A stretch of DNA of 57,145 bases from an uncultured Colwellia sp. (GTDB taxonomy: Bacteria > Pseudomonadota > Gammaproteobacteria > Enterobacterales > Alteromonadaceae): positions 1 through 57,145 of the forward strand of contig CAJWZC010000013.1 in assembly GCA_913049915.1 (NCBI GenBank). Reading direction: 5' to 3'. A program made the translations under genes and the position numbers. This document shows, in pieces, positions 26,128 to 34,621 of the stretch (its first letter is position 1; every line of letters begins with the position of its first letter). The notes below the pieces were generated by a model. The model was not told the origin of the DNA and searched no databases. It worked only from the letters and a program-made list of their open reading frames with translations.

Positions 26128-26490
26128 CGAATGTTCATAACAAACAGCTATCGACTATAATTAAAAGTACTTCCTCTAATTAGTTAGTTAGTTAGTTAAC
26201 AAGCATAAATGCTGGGGATACATTAAGGATGTGGCTACCCTTTTCAATGTGGTTAAACCAATAAAATCGAGCAAAGCCATAATGCTGTTTAAAATAATAC
26301 ATAACTACAAGATTTAAGATAAAACAGCTAATCTGGCACATTTTTATTTGATTTCACTACATTTTTGTTACAATCTTACTAAAGTATTAAAATACATGAT
26401 GTTTATTCTCTAAAGGTATGCTGATTTTTAGTTATACTTTTTAATAAATTTATATTTATATTTATATTCAACAACTCACAAGGACAACCC
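26128..26490. other. Intergenic with simple repeats
   Basis: 363 bp without a gene. It contains a TTAG tetranucleotide run (about 26180-26198) and a TTTATA hexanucleotide run just upstream of the AsmA-like gene (about 26450-26468). These are slippage-prone tracts, and the second lies in the promoter or leader of the gene that follows. Confidence 0.5.
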
Positions 26491-27261
26491 ATGAAAAAGA
26501 TTATTCTATCGTTACTGGCCATTATTATACTGGCACTTGGCGGCATTACTTACTACGGTATTGCCAATCTTGACGCCATTGTTAAAAATGTCATTGAAAA
26601 GGTTGGAAGTAAAGTAACAGGAACTACAGTAACTGTAGCTGGGGTTAATATTACGTTAAAAGAAGGAAGAGGCGAAATTAGTGGTCTTCATTTAAAAAAT
26701 CCTGAAGGTTTTGATAGTGCTCATCTTTTTCATTTAGACAACGTAGCATTAGATATTGGTAACCTTTTTGGTGATGTCATCATTATAGATGAAGTGTTAA
26801 TTGATGGTGCTGATATTATTGCTGAACAAAAAGGACAAACCACTAATTTACAAGCCTTGCTTGAAAATATTGAAAAAAGTGCCTCTGTACCAGCTGCAAC
26901 AGAAACTCAAACAACTGAGACAGATACAACCTCTGAGCCTATTAGACTAATGGTTAAAAAGTTTAGCTTTATCAATAATAAAGCGTCATTAGAAACAGAG
27001 CAATGGGACCCGCAAGTATTAAAAGTACCTAATATTGTTATGAATAATTTAGGGGATGAAGAAGTTGGTTTAACTCCTGAGCAATTAAGTGCAGAAGTGA
27101 TTAATCGCTTAACCAAGTCTGTCGAAAAAGCAGCCAAAGAAGCGTTAAAAGAGAAAGCAAAAGAAGAAGCTAAAAAAGCCTTGACAGAACAACTAGATAA
27201 AAATTTATCAAATAAAGATAAAACTAAACTTGATTCACTTAAAAAAGTTTTTGGTCAATAA
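26491..27261 (+). CDS. AsmA-like/DUF748-type inner membrane protein
   Basis: This is a 256-aa protein with one N-terminal membrane anchor (residues 4-25) and a periplasmic domain resembling the start of AsmA/YdbH-type proteins, with the typical wording VAGVNITLKEGRGEISGLHL and NPEGFDSAHLFHLDNVALDI. AsmA-like proteins act in outer-membrane lipid transport or biogenesis, but this short version is uncharacterised. The last 60 residues are a Lys/Ala/Glu-rich helix (EKAAKEALKEKAKEEAKKAL), possibly a coiled coil. The start is supported by AGGA upstream. A good terminator follows, so it is a single-gene unit. Confidence 0.75.
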   Translation: MKKIILSLLAIIILALGGITYYGIANLDAIVKNVIEKVGSKVTGTTVTVAGVNITLKEGRGEISGLHLKNPEGFDSAHLFHLDNVALDIGNLFGDVIIIDEVLIDGADIIAEQKGQTTNLQALLENIEKSASVPAATETQTTETDTTSEPIRLMVKKFSFINNKASLETEQWDPQVLKVPNIVMNNLGDEEVGLTPEQLSAEVINRLTKSVEKAAKEALKEKAKEEAKKALTEQLDKNLSNKDKTKLDSLKKVFGQ

Positions 27262-27312
27262 TCACTAATAAGTTTAATAAGCAAATACTGTAAACAAGTT
27301 TTAGTATGAATT

Positions 27313-27338
27313 AAAGCCGCCTTTCATGGCGGTTTTTT
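27313..27338 (+). terminator. Terminator after the AsmA-like gene
   Basis: The stem AAAGCCGCC / GGCGGTTTT with loop tttcat, followed by a T-run, starts about 50 bp past the stop. Confidence 0.88.
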
Positions 27339-27513
27339 CTAGTAAAAAATAAGCGGAACAAGTCTGTTAGGGTTTTAAAGTAAACTATTGTAAAATATCA
27401 CAGTATTTTTACTACTATATTATTTGTATTACTACGTTGTTAAAAGACCCTACCAAAAAAGTTAACTAACGTCATAGTAAACTCCTTCCATCTATATTTT
27501 GAGTAAATTCTTT

Positions 27514-27685
27514 ATGAGTAATCTAACGATAGCTACCCACAATGGTAATTTTCGTGCTGACGATCTTTTTTGGTGTTGACGCATTTAAATATCTTTACCC
27601 AATAGCTTTAGTGATTCGTACTCGTAATCTAATTACCCTTAATAAAACCGATATTTTCCTTAGTGTTGGCGGTATATACTTTTGA
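27514..27685 (+). pseudogene. MYG1 family (UPF0160) hydrolase, 5' remnant
   Basis: From the ATG at 27514 the frame reads MSNLTIATHNGNFRADDLF and then meets TGA because of an extra base in a T-run near 27570. In the shifted frame it continues GVDAFKYLYPIALVIRTRN and LNKTDIFLSVGGIY. These match the conserved start of MYG1 proteins (ATHNG-FH-DD ... RTR ... DVGG-Y). Here the conserved FHADD His is replaced by Arg, and the remaining roughly 240 residues are gone. Confidence 0.8.
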
Positions 27686-27901
27686 ACTTTGAGTGATGGT
27701 GCTAGTTAATTAAACATCTTAAAAGATCAGGGTAATAACTATAAAAAATAACCTGGGTACGATTATAGTTTGAAAAGTAGTATCTATTTTATGCTTAACT
27801 TATCAGTATTATATTTGTATATTAGCTATTTTTTAATATTTAGCTGCACCTGTTAAGTACATACGATTATAATGGCAATTTTTAAATACAAGTAGTATCA
27901 G

Positions 27902-28537
27902 ATGTCTAAAATATTTATTATTGGCTTGCCCAGAACGGGCACTACCAGTATTAGTGTTACACTATTAGAACTAGGCTTAACTGTAGCTCATACCGCGTTT
28001 ACCAAGCGTACATTTGAAGTAGCAGATGCTATATCTGATTCCCCCTGTTTTAGCGATTATCAACAGTTAGATGGTTTATTTCCCAAGGCTAAATTTATCT
28101 ACTTAACAAGAGGCATGGATAAATGGCTCCCTTCAATTACCATGTTACTTGAAAAGATGGCGCCTCATTTAGAACCTAAAAAAGGACGATTCAATCCCAT
28201 TTTAAAACACAGTTTTCATAATACATTCTCTATCGAATTACCTTTAACCTATCATGAATTAACCGATTGCTATCAGCATCATCAACAAAAAGTTTATTCA
28301 TATTTTGAAGGGAGAGATAACCTATTAACGATAGATATAAGTGAGCAAGGTAGTTTACTGAAAATGAAACAGTTTTTAGAAATAGAAGATGAGGGAATTG
28401 TAGATTTCCCTCAACTTAATGTCGGTCGCAATGTAACTAACTGGAAAGACTACAAACACCGGAATAAAATCAGCTCTAACTTAGCTGGTGTAGATCATAG
28501 AAAATACTTTGATTTTTATTACGCTGCTAACAAGTAA
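27902..28537 (+). CDS. Sulfotransferase family protein
   Basis: This is a predicted PAPS-dependent sulfotransferase, 211 aa, with the 5'-phosphosulfate-binding P-loop GLPRTGTTS at residues 8-16. The segment FPKAKFIYLTRGMDKWLPS corresponds to the 3'-phosphate-binding region (a strand followed by an R-x-D-like element). The acceptor could be a carbohydrate, lipid or small metabolite and cannot be told from sequence. The ribosome site is weak. Neighbours on both sides are pseudogenes, so there is no operon context. Confidence 0.85.
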   Translation: MSKIFIIGLPRTGTTSISVTLLELGLTVAHTAFTKRTFEVADAISDSPCFSDYQQLDGLFPKAKFIYLTRGMDKWLPSITMLLEKMAPHLEPKKGRFNPILKHSFHNTFSIELPLTYHELTDCYQHHQQKVYSYFEGRDNLLTIDISEQGSLLKMKQFLEIEDEGIVDFPQLNVGRNVTNWKDYKHRNKISSNLAGVDHRKYFDFYYAANK

Positions 28538-28607
28538 GACGTTGCTAACAAGTTAGATAAGCACCTAGTATAGGCCTACTTGATTGTCTGATAACTGCCT
28601 ATCAATG

Positions 28608-28935
28608 TCATTAACTTAAGGATATATATCAATATATGTTATACACGCAACAAGAGCAGCTTCATCTAATAAAGTCTGATACTTAAAGCGCTTTTCCCAA
28701 AAAACTGTGCAGTTGTCTTCTTAATTAGTTTGAATCGTTATACTTGTGTTCAGTATCCACATAAACCAACTGATATCCATCAAACGATTACGATACACTG
28801 TAGCCCTTTTCAGTAACCAAGTCATCTGGTAGTCTTGGACTTCTTCGCTGTAGTAATATTACTGTGTTAGTAACGTATCTTTAAATCATTGATACCAGCG
28901 CTCAAAAAATTACTTAGCTGACCACTACTCTTCGA
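28608..28935 (-). pseudogene. Decayed RAYT transposase, copy 3 (central part)
   Basis: On the minus strand the sequence reads WYQ-FKDTLLTQ, then YRNRLMDISWFMWILN, FWEKRFKYQTLLDEAALVA and CITYIDIYP. These match the RAYT core (RWHQLFKGTLLTQ, YRKRLMDISWLMRSLN, FWEGRFKSQALLDEAALLA, CMAYIDLNP). Multiple stops are present and both ends are lost. Confidence 0.78.
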
Positions 28936-29458
28936 TATTTTAATAAATAAATTATAGTTGAAAAATTTAGACTTTTATTTTCTATAAAACTTAAAATATA
29001 AACACTTAAACCAGTAAGAAATCATAATGTATTTATTAATAATATCATTCATCTATGACGACTAAGTCCACAAAGCTGCCCTTTTCATGAACCTAAATTA
29101 TAATTTATAAAACTCACTGTGATACGAAAAATGTCATTCAGACTAATAGATTCTTGAGCTATATTTAGTGTTCATAGACTAACTGAAAACCACTTCTAAT
29201 GGATAGTATAAATCGAGCCCTATAGTTGTATTTGCGCGAGTAGTTACAATTAAAACGCCTAAATCAACAAATATTTAAGGCTGTAAACAAGATTCCAGTG
29301 CATTCATTCCTTCGCTATAAACAAACTGATTCGAAATATTCTTGACAATTATGATATTTCACTAAGTTTTTTGGTCGCTCTCATTCACTTTTAATAAGCT
29401 ATATAACGATCTGTTGTAAAGTCTTATTGCAAATTCACTTATTGATTTACTCAAATAA
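28936..29458. other. AT-rich intergenic, no gene recognised
   Basis: About 520 bp with short frames only and no recognisable domain. It lies between the third RAYT relic and a lipoprotein relic and looks like decayed DNA. Confidence 0.4.
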
Positions 29459-29713
29459 TTACGAGCTAGTCACTCTCACGCACAATATAACCGGTAATAC
29501 TAACTCAATATCTGAATTTCCGTTTCGCGATAAACAGTAGTTATGAACATCAACGATAGAATGAAGGCTGAAATCTTACAACTGTAGTTTACTAACATCA
29601 TTTTCAACATCAATTATTGATGTTTTCTTGGTATAAAAACGAGGCGTCGCACAACTAGTAATTAGGAAGACAAATAATATCAAACAGGTCAAACGTAAAA
29701 TTTTTAAGCACAA
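29459..29713 (-). pseudogene. Small lipoprotein gene or relic with in-frame stop
   Basis: A frame opening at a TTG (29713) encodes a textbook lipoprotein leader: MCLKILRLTCLILFVFLITS followed by Cys, then ATPRFYTKKTSIIDVEND. It meets TAA at 29576, but the same frame stays open for another 38 codons (DFSLHSIVDVHNYCLSRNGN ...) down to 29459. Either a 45-aa lipoprotein is made, or the stop is a recent lesion in a longer gene. The family is not recognised. Confidence 0.4.
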
Positions 29714-29913
29714 AATCAATAGACTGATAAAACACCATACCGGTATTCACTGAAAAATAACCATTACTCATCTGATTTCTTACGATTTATCACCTTGTTT
29801 TAAAACATTCTATTGAAGCGAATATCATATCCAATTATTGATAATTTCAATTAATACAAGAAAGCCTATCATTCATTTGACAAAAATTTTATATCAACAA
29901 ACAGGAAAATTGA

Positions 29914-30633
29914 ATGATGAATATTAAAAAATCAGTAAAGATACTTATTGCCAGTATCGGCTTAACCACAATAGTCAGTGCTCCTTCTTTTGCTGGGGAT
30001 CCTGCCAAAAGCTTATTAGCACCAAACAACCACTCTCTTATTTTGATTGACCATCAACCGCAAATGGCTTTTGCTACTCAATCTCATGATATCGTTCAAC
30101 TAAGAAATAATGTAGCTGGATTAGCAAAATCAGCAAAGGCGTTCAATGTACCTACAATATTAACTACTGTAGCTGAAAAGTCATTTAGCGGTCCGTTATT
30201 TTCAGAAATTCAGGCTGTGTTTCCAAATCAAAAACCTATTGATCGCACTACAATGAATAGTTGGGAAGATGAGCGAATTACCGATAAAGTAAAATCATTT
30301 AAAAGAAATAAAGTTGTTATTGCAGCACTTTGGACTGAGGTCTGTGGCGTAGGCGCTGTATTATCGGCTTTAGAAGATGGCTATGAAGTATATTTTGTAA
30401 CTGATGCCTCAGGTGGTGTCTCAAAAGAAGCACATGATATGGCCGTTCTTCGTATGATTCAAGCGGGCGCAACACCTGTTACTTGGTTGCAATACATGCT
30501 TGAATTGCAACGTGACTGGGCTCGCACTGATACATATGTAGACGTTACTGATATTGCTAAAGAGCATGGTGGTGGTTACGGCTTAGGTATTATTTACGCT
30601 TCTGAGATGTTCAATGCTAAAGAAGGGCACTAG
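29914..30633 (+). CDS. Isochorismatase-family hydrolase with signal peptide
   Basis: This is a cysteine hydrolase of the isochorismatase superfamily (YcaC-like branch), 239 aa; the true substrate is unknown. The catalytic Asp46 (LILIDHQP) and nucleophilic Cys144 (WTEVCGVG) are present, as is the conserved NSWED segment. Residues 1-27 form a signal peptide ending in SFAG, so the enzyme is probably periplasmic, unlike most of its cytosolic relatives. AGGA precedes the start. A terminator follows. An amidohydrolase gene (30985) lies downstream on the same strand, separated by the terminator and a cytochrome relic. Confidence 0.88.
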   Translation: MMNIKKSVKILIASIGLTTIVSAPSFAGDPAKSLLAPNNHSLILIDHQPQMAFATQSHDIVQLRNNVAGLAKSAKAFNVPTILTTVAEKSFSGPLFSEIQAVFPNQKPIDRTTMNSWEDERITDKVKSFKRNKVVIAALWTEVCGVGAVLSALEDGYEVYFVTDASGGVSKEAHDMAVLRMIQAGATPVTWLQYMLELQRDWARTDTYVDVTDIAKEHGGGYGLGIIYASEMFNAKEGH

Positions 30634-30652
30634 ATACATCATTTAACTTATA

Positions 30653-30677
30653 AAAAAGGCCACATTGTGGCCTTTTT
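30653..30677 (+). terminator. Terminator after the isochorismatase-family gene
   Basis: AAAAAGGCCAC-att-GTGGCCTTTTT forms a perfect 11-bp stem with a T-run, about 20 bp after the stop. Confidence 0.92.
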
Positions 30678-30744
30678 CAGGAGCTACTAAGCGAAATTTA
30701 AATGTCAGTGCCTTGTTGTTGATAACTTCACTTAGTAGTAGAAC

Positions 30745-30935
30745 GAGTGAAGTGGGTGATGGTGGGTATGGTATAGCTCTTCGACTTTTAACGCGGACAA
30801 TATAAGAAATATTTGGAATACGCACTAAAAGCCTATCGAAATCTTACTCATCAAGGTGGTCTAGCTGTAATAATGCAAGCCAATGCTAGAGCACTTTCAA
30901 CTCAAGATATCAGTGATTTAGCCATTTACCTTTAA
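30745..30935 (+). pseudogene. C-terminal relic of a monohaem cytochrome c
   Basis: The frame from 30792 reads RGQYKKYLEYALKAYRN, MQANARALSTQDISDLAIYL and stops at 30933. This is the standard C-terminal half of small c-type (c553-like) cytochromes (AGQ ... AL-AYR ... M ... A-LSDQDIADLA-Y), including the Met that would ligate haem. The CxxCH haem-binding half is absent, and a frame break lies just upstream. Confidence 0.75.
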
Positions 30936-30984
30936 AATTTACCAAGAAAATTCAACAAAGCCTCTTCAAAAATTGGATTAACAT

Positions 30985-32736
30985 ATGAAAAATATTAATA
31001 GTGCAGTAGTTTACGCAATGTTTTCACTTTGCTCATTTCAGGCGTTAAGTGTTGATATGATTGTACACAACGCAAAAATCAAAACGTTTGAAGGTAAAAA
31101 TTATTCTAGCTTTGCCGTTGATAACGGGATTTTTATTAAACTATCTAACGATGATAAGTCAATAATTGCTTCGCATTCTAAAGATACAATAATTATTGAC
31201 GCTAAAGGAAAACGAATAATACCCGGTATAAACGATTCTCATACTCATGTGGTCAGGGGCGGAAGATTTTATAACTTAGAAACCCGTTGGGAGGGTATCA
31301 GTTCGCTTTCTGAAGGATTAAAACTCATTGAAAAAAATGCAAAAGTCACACCCGATGGACATTGGGTAAGAGTAATTGGCGGATGGAGCCCATATCAGTT
31401 TGAAGAGAAACGTTTGCCAACGCCAGACGAGTTAACTAAAGCGGCTCCCAATACTCCTGTTTTTGTACTTCATTTATACTCTGGTGGGGTTTTAAACAAA
31501 AAGGCAATGGAAGTATTAAACATTAATAAAAACTCAAAAGCCCCAAAAGGTGGTTTTTATGAGAGAGATAAAAGTGGTAAACCAACAGGTCGACTTATTG
31601 CTGCACCAAACCCCATGATCCTATACAAAACTATTGGTGCTCTGCCACATATGACACAAGAAGAGCAAGTAAACTCCAGTGCTAATTATTATAATAAACT
31701 GCTCAGCTTGGGTATGACAAGTGCGGCTGACGCTGGAGGCGGAGGGCATGAATTCCCTATTAATTATCATGCATCTACAGTGTTAGCAACTGCAGGGGAG
31801 TTGCCGATGAGAATATCAAGCTTCCTTTTTCCTCAGACACCAGGAGAAGAACTCAATGACTTTATGCAGTGGATGGATAATTATTCAGAGAACCAAAACA
31901 TGCATCTCCACTTAGACAATGGCTATGTTATTGAAGGTGGTGGTGAATTACTTGCTTGGAAGGCATCTGACTATGAAAATTTTACAGCGCAACGACCTGA
32001 TTTACATGATGATGCAGAAAAAGAACTCGAAACGGTTGTGAGGCTACATTTGCTTAACAATTGGCCTTTTAGATTACATGCAACATATAACGAGTCTATT
32101 GATCGTATGCTTAACGTGTTTGAAAAGATCAATAAAACACAACCACTTAATAAAGTACGTTGGATTTTGGATCACGCAGAAACCATTTCAGATAGAAATT
32201 TATCTCGTGTAAAAGCATTAGATGGAATGATTGCTGTTCAAGGCAGAATGGCTTTTGCTGGGGAAGATTTTATGGCGCAATATGGAAAAGTTCAAACAAA
32301 ACGAACACCTCCTATAAAGCGAATGATTGAAATGGGTATTCCAGTTGCATTAGGTACCGATGGTACTAGGGTATCGAGCTTTAATCCTTGGCCCACTTAT
32401 TATTGGGCTGTTTCAGGAAAAACAGTTGGAGGGACTAAAATATATGAACAGGAAAATAAATTAAATCGACTTAAAGCTTTAGAACTATTTACGGCTGGAA
32501 GCGCATATTTAACAGGCGAAGAATCGGTTAAAGGTCAAATTAAACTTGGTATGTATGCAGATTTTGCAATACTCGATAGAGATATTTTGACAGTAAATGA
32601 AGCCAAATTGCTTAAAACAAAGTCATTATTTACCGTGGTAGGTGGAAAAGTAAAATTTGCAGATAAAATAGCCTACCCAACTTTTGCCATTGAACAACCT
32701 AAGGCAATACCTGATTGGTCACCCGTCAATCAATAA
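30985..32736 (+). CDS. YtcJ-like amidohydrolase with signal peptide, third copy
   Basis: This is a predicted metal-dependent hydrolase of the Amidohydro_3 group, 583 aa, exported by a cleavable signal (residues 1-22, no lipobox). Motifs: IPGINDSHTHVVRGG (HxH), RLHATYNESIDRM (His), WILDHAET (His) and VALGTDGTRVSSF (Asp). The usual VK-x-DG segment is replaced by DNGYVIEGGGELLAW, placing it in a subgroup distinct from the copies at 4294 and 23646. The C-terminal sheet motif is GQIKLGMYADFAIL. It may act in the same periplasmic pathway as the isochorismatase-family hydrolase upstream; this is inferred from proximity only. Confidence 0.9.
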   Translation: MKNINSAVVYAMFSLCSFQALSVDMIVHNAKIKTFEGKNYSSFAVDNGIFIKLSNDDKSIIASHSKDTIIIDAKGKRIIPGINDSHTHVVRGGRFYNLETRWEGISSLSEGLKLIEKNAKVTPDGHWVRVIGGWSPYQFEEKRLPTPDELTKAAPNTPVFVLHLYSGGVLNKKAMEVLNINKNSKAPKGGFYERDKSGKPTGRLIAAPNPMILYKTIGALPHMTQEEQVNSSANYYNKLLSLGMTSAADAGGGGHEFPINYHASTVLATAGELPMRISSFLFPQTPGEELNDFMQWMDNYSENQNMHLHLDNGYVIEGGGELLAWKASDYENFTAQRPDLHDDAEKELETVVRLHLLNNWPFRLHATYNESIDRMLNVFEKINKTQPLNKVRWILDHAETISDRNLSRVKALDGMIAVQGRMAFAGEDFMAQYGKVQTKRTPPIKRMIEMGIPVALGTDGTRVSSFNPWPTYYWAVSGKTVGGTKIYEQENKLNRLKALELFTAGSAYLTGEESVKGQIKLGMYADFAILDRDILTVNEAKLLKTKSLFTVVGGKVKFADKIAYPTFAIEQPKAIPDWSPVNQ

Positions 32737-32758
32737 GTGAATTCAACTAGCATAATAT

Positions 32759-32807
32759 CTAGAGACCTCGTAAGCCGATTCTATTAAGCCTCTTACGAAG
32801 TCTCTAG
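32759..32807 (+). terminator. Long hairpin downstream of the amidohydrolase gene
   Basis: CTAGAGACCTCGTAAG and CTTACGAAGTCTCTAG are inverse copies (one mismatch) around a 17-nt loop, starting 22 bp past the stop. There is no T-tract, so it may be a rho-dependent or RNA-stabilising hairpin. The rest of the 310-bp gap up to 33046 shows nothing recognisable. Confidence 0.5.
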
Positions 32808-33046
32808 TTACATTATTTGCCAACAGGGAAGTCTTATTTATGTAGCCAGTTGTGAGATGAAATAGCTATGTGAAGAAGAGTATATTAATTAGTCGAAGGT
32901 CAAAACTTTAACACCGCCAACGACGAGGAGTTAGATCCATTGTGATTAAATTCCAGTTCATGACTTAACTATTCCTAATCAATATTTGAAAGAAAATACT
33001 TTACTCGCTCTAATATTTATATTGTCACGACATAGCTGAGCTTAAC

Positions 33047-33775
33047 TTAACTAAAAACAAGCCATAGACCTAATAGTAGTAATAAATAATTCATCATCTT
33101 TAAGAATAGCCTTTTATCTAATCTATTATTCAATTTAACTCCGAGCCAATTACCCATGAATGCAATCGGGGTAAAAGCGACCGCTATTAAAACAGTCTCA
33201 ATAGTTAATAGCCCTAGTGATACGACGCTAATTAATTTTATTATGTTCATAATAGCGATAAAAACAGCAGCAGTAGCAACAAACTTGGTTTGCGCTAAGC
33301 CTATAGCAGTAAAGTAAATAATTAAGGGAGGGCCACCGGCGTGAACTAACGTGCTACTAACCCCTGAACTAGCAGACATAAAATAAGCACCGATACGATT
33401 ATTAATAAAGGATAGATGCAGTTGTTTAAAGCAAATATTCTTAATGGCGAACATTATGCAAATTAACGCAATGATATAGCGCAGATATTCAGGATTAATA
33501 TGGTCCATGGTTAAGTTTGCAATCATAATACCCAGTATTGCACCGGGTATTAGTGAGAATAATAAGGGTGTATCCCACTTTTTCCAGAAGCTCTTAACAC
33601 TCATTGCATCGGCAATAATTAACAAAGGTAACATAAGCGTTATGGCTTCAATAGCGGTAAACTTCAACATTAATAGTGGTACGGCGAAAACACCAAGTGC
33701 CCCAGCAAAAGCTGACTTTGAAATACCAACCAGTAATACAACAAAAATAATGAGTAAAACGGCTGATATTTCCAT
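33047..33775 (-). CDS. TSUP family membrane transporter
   Basis: This is a predicted anion transporter of the TauE/SafE (TSUP) family with about eight membrane segments. I choose the ATG at 33775 (MEISAVLLIIF) with upstream AAGGGG; the longer in-frame start would overlap the pirin gene. Family motifs are weaker than in the copy at 11487 (SSGVSSTLVHAGGPPLIIYF is the clearest; the HAGGPP loop is common in one TSUP subgroup). It is the last gene of a minus-strand cluster, 23 bp after a pirin gene, and may export an anionic product of the stress pathway. Confidence 0.88.
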   Translation of the reverse strand: MEISAVLLIIFVVLLVGISKSAFAGALGVFAVPLLMLKFTAIEAITLMLPLLIIADAMSVKSFWKKWDTPLLFSLIPGAILGIMIANLTMDHINPEYLRYIIALICIMFAIKNICFKQLHLSFINNRIGAYFMSASSGVSSTLVHAGGPPLIIYFTAIGLAQTKFVATAAVFIAIMNIIKLISVVSLGLLTIETVLIAVAFTPIAFMGNWLGVKLNNRLDKRLFLKMMNYLLLLLGLWLVFS

Positions 33776-33798
33776 TGTACTTAACCCCTTAGTATTTA

Positions 33799-34491
33799 TT
33801 ATTTTATAGGTAAATCGAACCACAAGGCTTCAATGGTAGAGTCAGCAACTAACTCAACTGCTTGCTCAGGCTCTACAGAAAAGCCATCACCCGCTGAAAA
33901 CTTATGATCTCCAGCTAACAGCTGTCCTTTAATTATATGTAAATAGCCAATACGGTTTTCAGTACTTACCGTAAAGTGTTTGTTTTTCTTTAATATTAAC
34001 CGTGACAAGCTAGCGTCTTGGTTAATTGATAAAGCGCCATTTTCACCTTTTGGGTTTACTAATGGCGTTAACGGGCCTTTTTGAATAATACTTTTTTGTT
34101 CATAGCTTGGTTTAATACCCAGCACATTAGGTTGGATCCAAATCTGTAAAAATTTAACTTTTTCTTGATTAGAAGCGTTAAACTCAGAGTGCATTACACC
34201 GCGACCTGCACTCATCCTTTGCACATCTCCAGCAGGTACAACATATTTATTACCACTACTGTCTTCATGCTTTAATGCACCTTCAATAACATAGGAAATA
34301 ATTTCCATGTCACGGTGGCCATGTTCGCCAAAACCTTTTCCGGGCATAACCAAATCGTCATTTATTACACGCAGAACAGATACTCCCATATGGCTTTTGT
34401 CATAGTAATTGCCAAATGAAAAGCTATGTTTACTTTGCAACCAACCAAAGTTAGCTTTACCTCTAGATTCGGATTTTCTGATATATTTCAT
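33799..34491 (-). CDS. Pirin family protein (YhaK-like)
   Basis: This is a bicupin protein of 230 aa in the YhaK branch of pirins, some of which show quercetin dioxygenase activity in vitro. Likely metal ligands are His57, His59, His101 and Glu103 (FGEHGHRDME and GVMHSEF). Pirin genes often respond to oxidative or electrophile stress. The gene follows the LysR regulator gene after a 130-bp gap containing a 17-bp inverted repeat with LysR-like sites, so it may have its own regulated promoter. E. coli has a comparable yhaJ (LysR)-yhaK (pirin) pair. Confidence 0.9.
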   Translation of the reverse strand: MKYIRKSESRGKANFGWLQSKHSFSFGNYYDKSHMGVSVLRVINDDLVMPGKGFGEHGHRDMEIISYVIEGALKHEDSSGNKYVVPAGDVQRMSAGRGVMHSEFNASNQEKVKFLQIWIQPNVLGIKPSYEQKSIIQKGPLTPLVNPKGENGALSINQDASLSRLILKKNKHFTVSTENRIGYLHIIKGQLLAGDHKFSAGDGFSVEPEQAVELVADSTIEALWFDLPIK

Positions 34492-34527
34492 AAGTAAACG
34501 CCTTCAATTAATCTTAATCAAGTAAGT

Positions 34528-34596
34528 TTAATATTCTTTTTATTGAAATAAAATTAGCAATATATGTACGTATCATTCGAATAAAAAGAATATTAA
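34528..34596. promoter_or_regulatory. 17-bp inverted repeat with LysR-type sites, pirin promoter
   Basis: TTAATATTCTTTTTATT (34528-34544) and AATAAAAAGAATATTAA (34580-34596) are exact inverse copies 35 bp apart. The right part contains ATTC-N9-GAAT (34575-34591), the same pattern as two sites upstream of the azoR-like gene; the left part has ATTC-N9-AAAT. The spacing fits a LysR tetramer contacting two sites (T-N11-A type). Confidence 0.6.
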
Positions 34597-34621
34597 CCAT
34601 CACATTAGATTCAAAAAGCAT

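Noticed and set aside
30643..30825. 60-codon minus-strand frame
   Set aside because: It reads through the terminator at 30653-30677 and opposite the cytochrome relic, so it is a chance frame.
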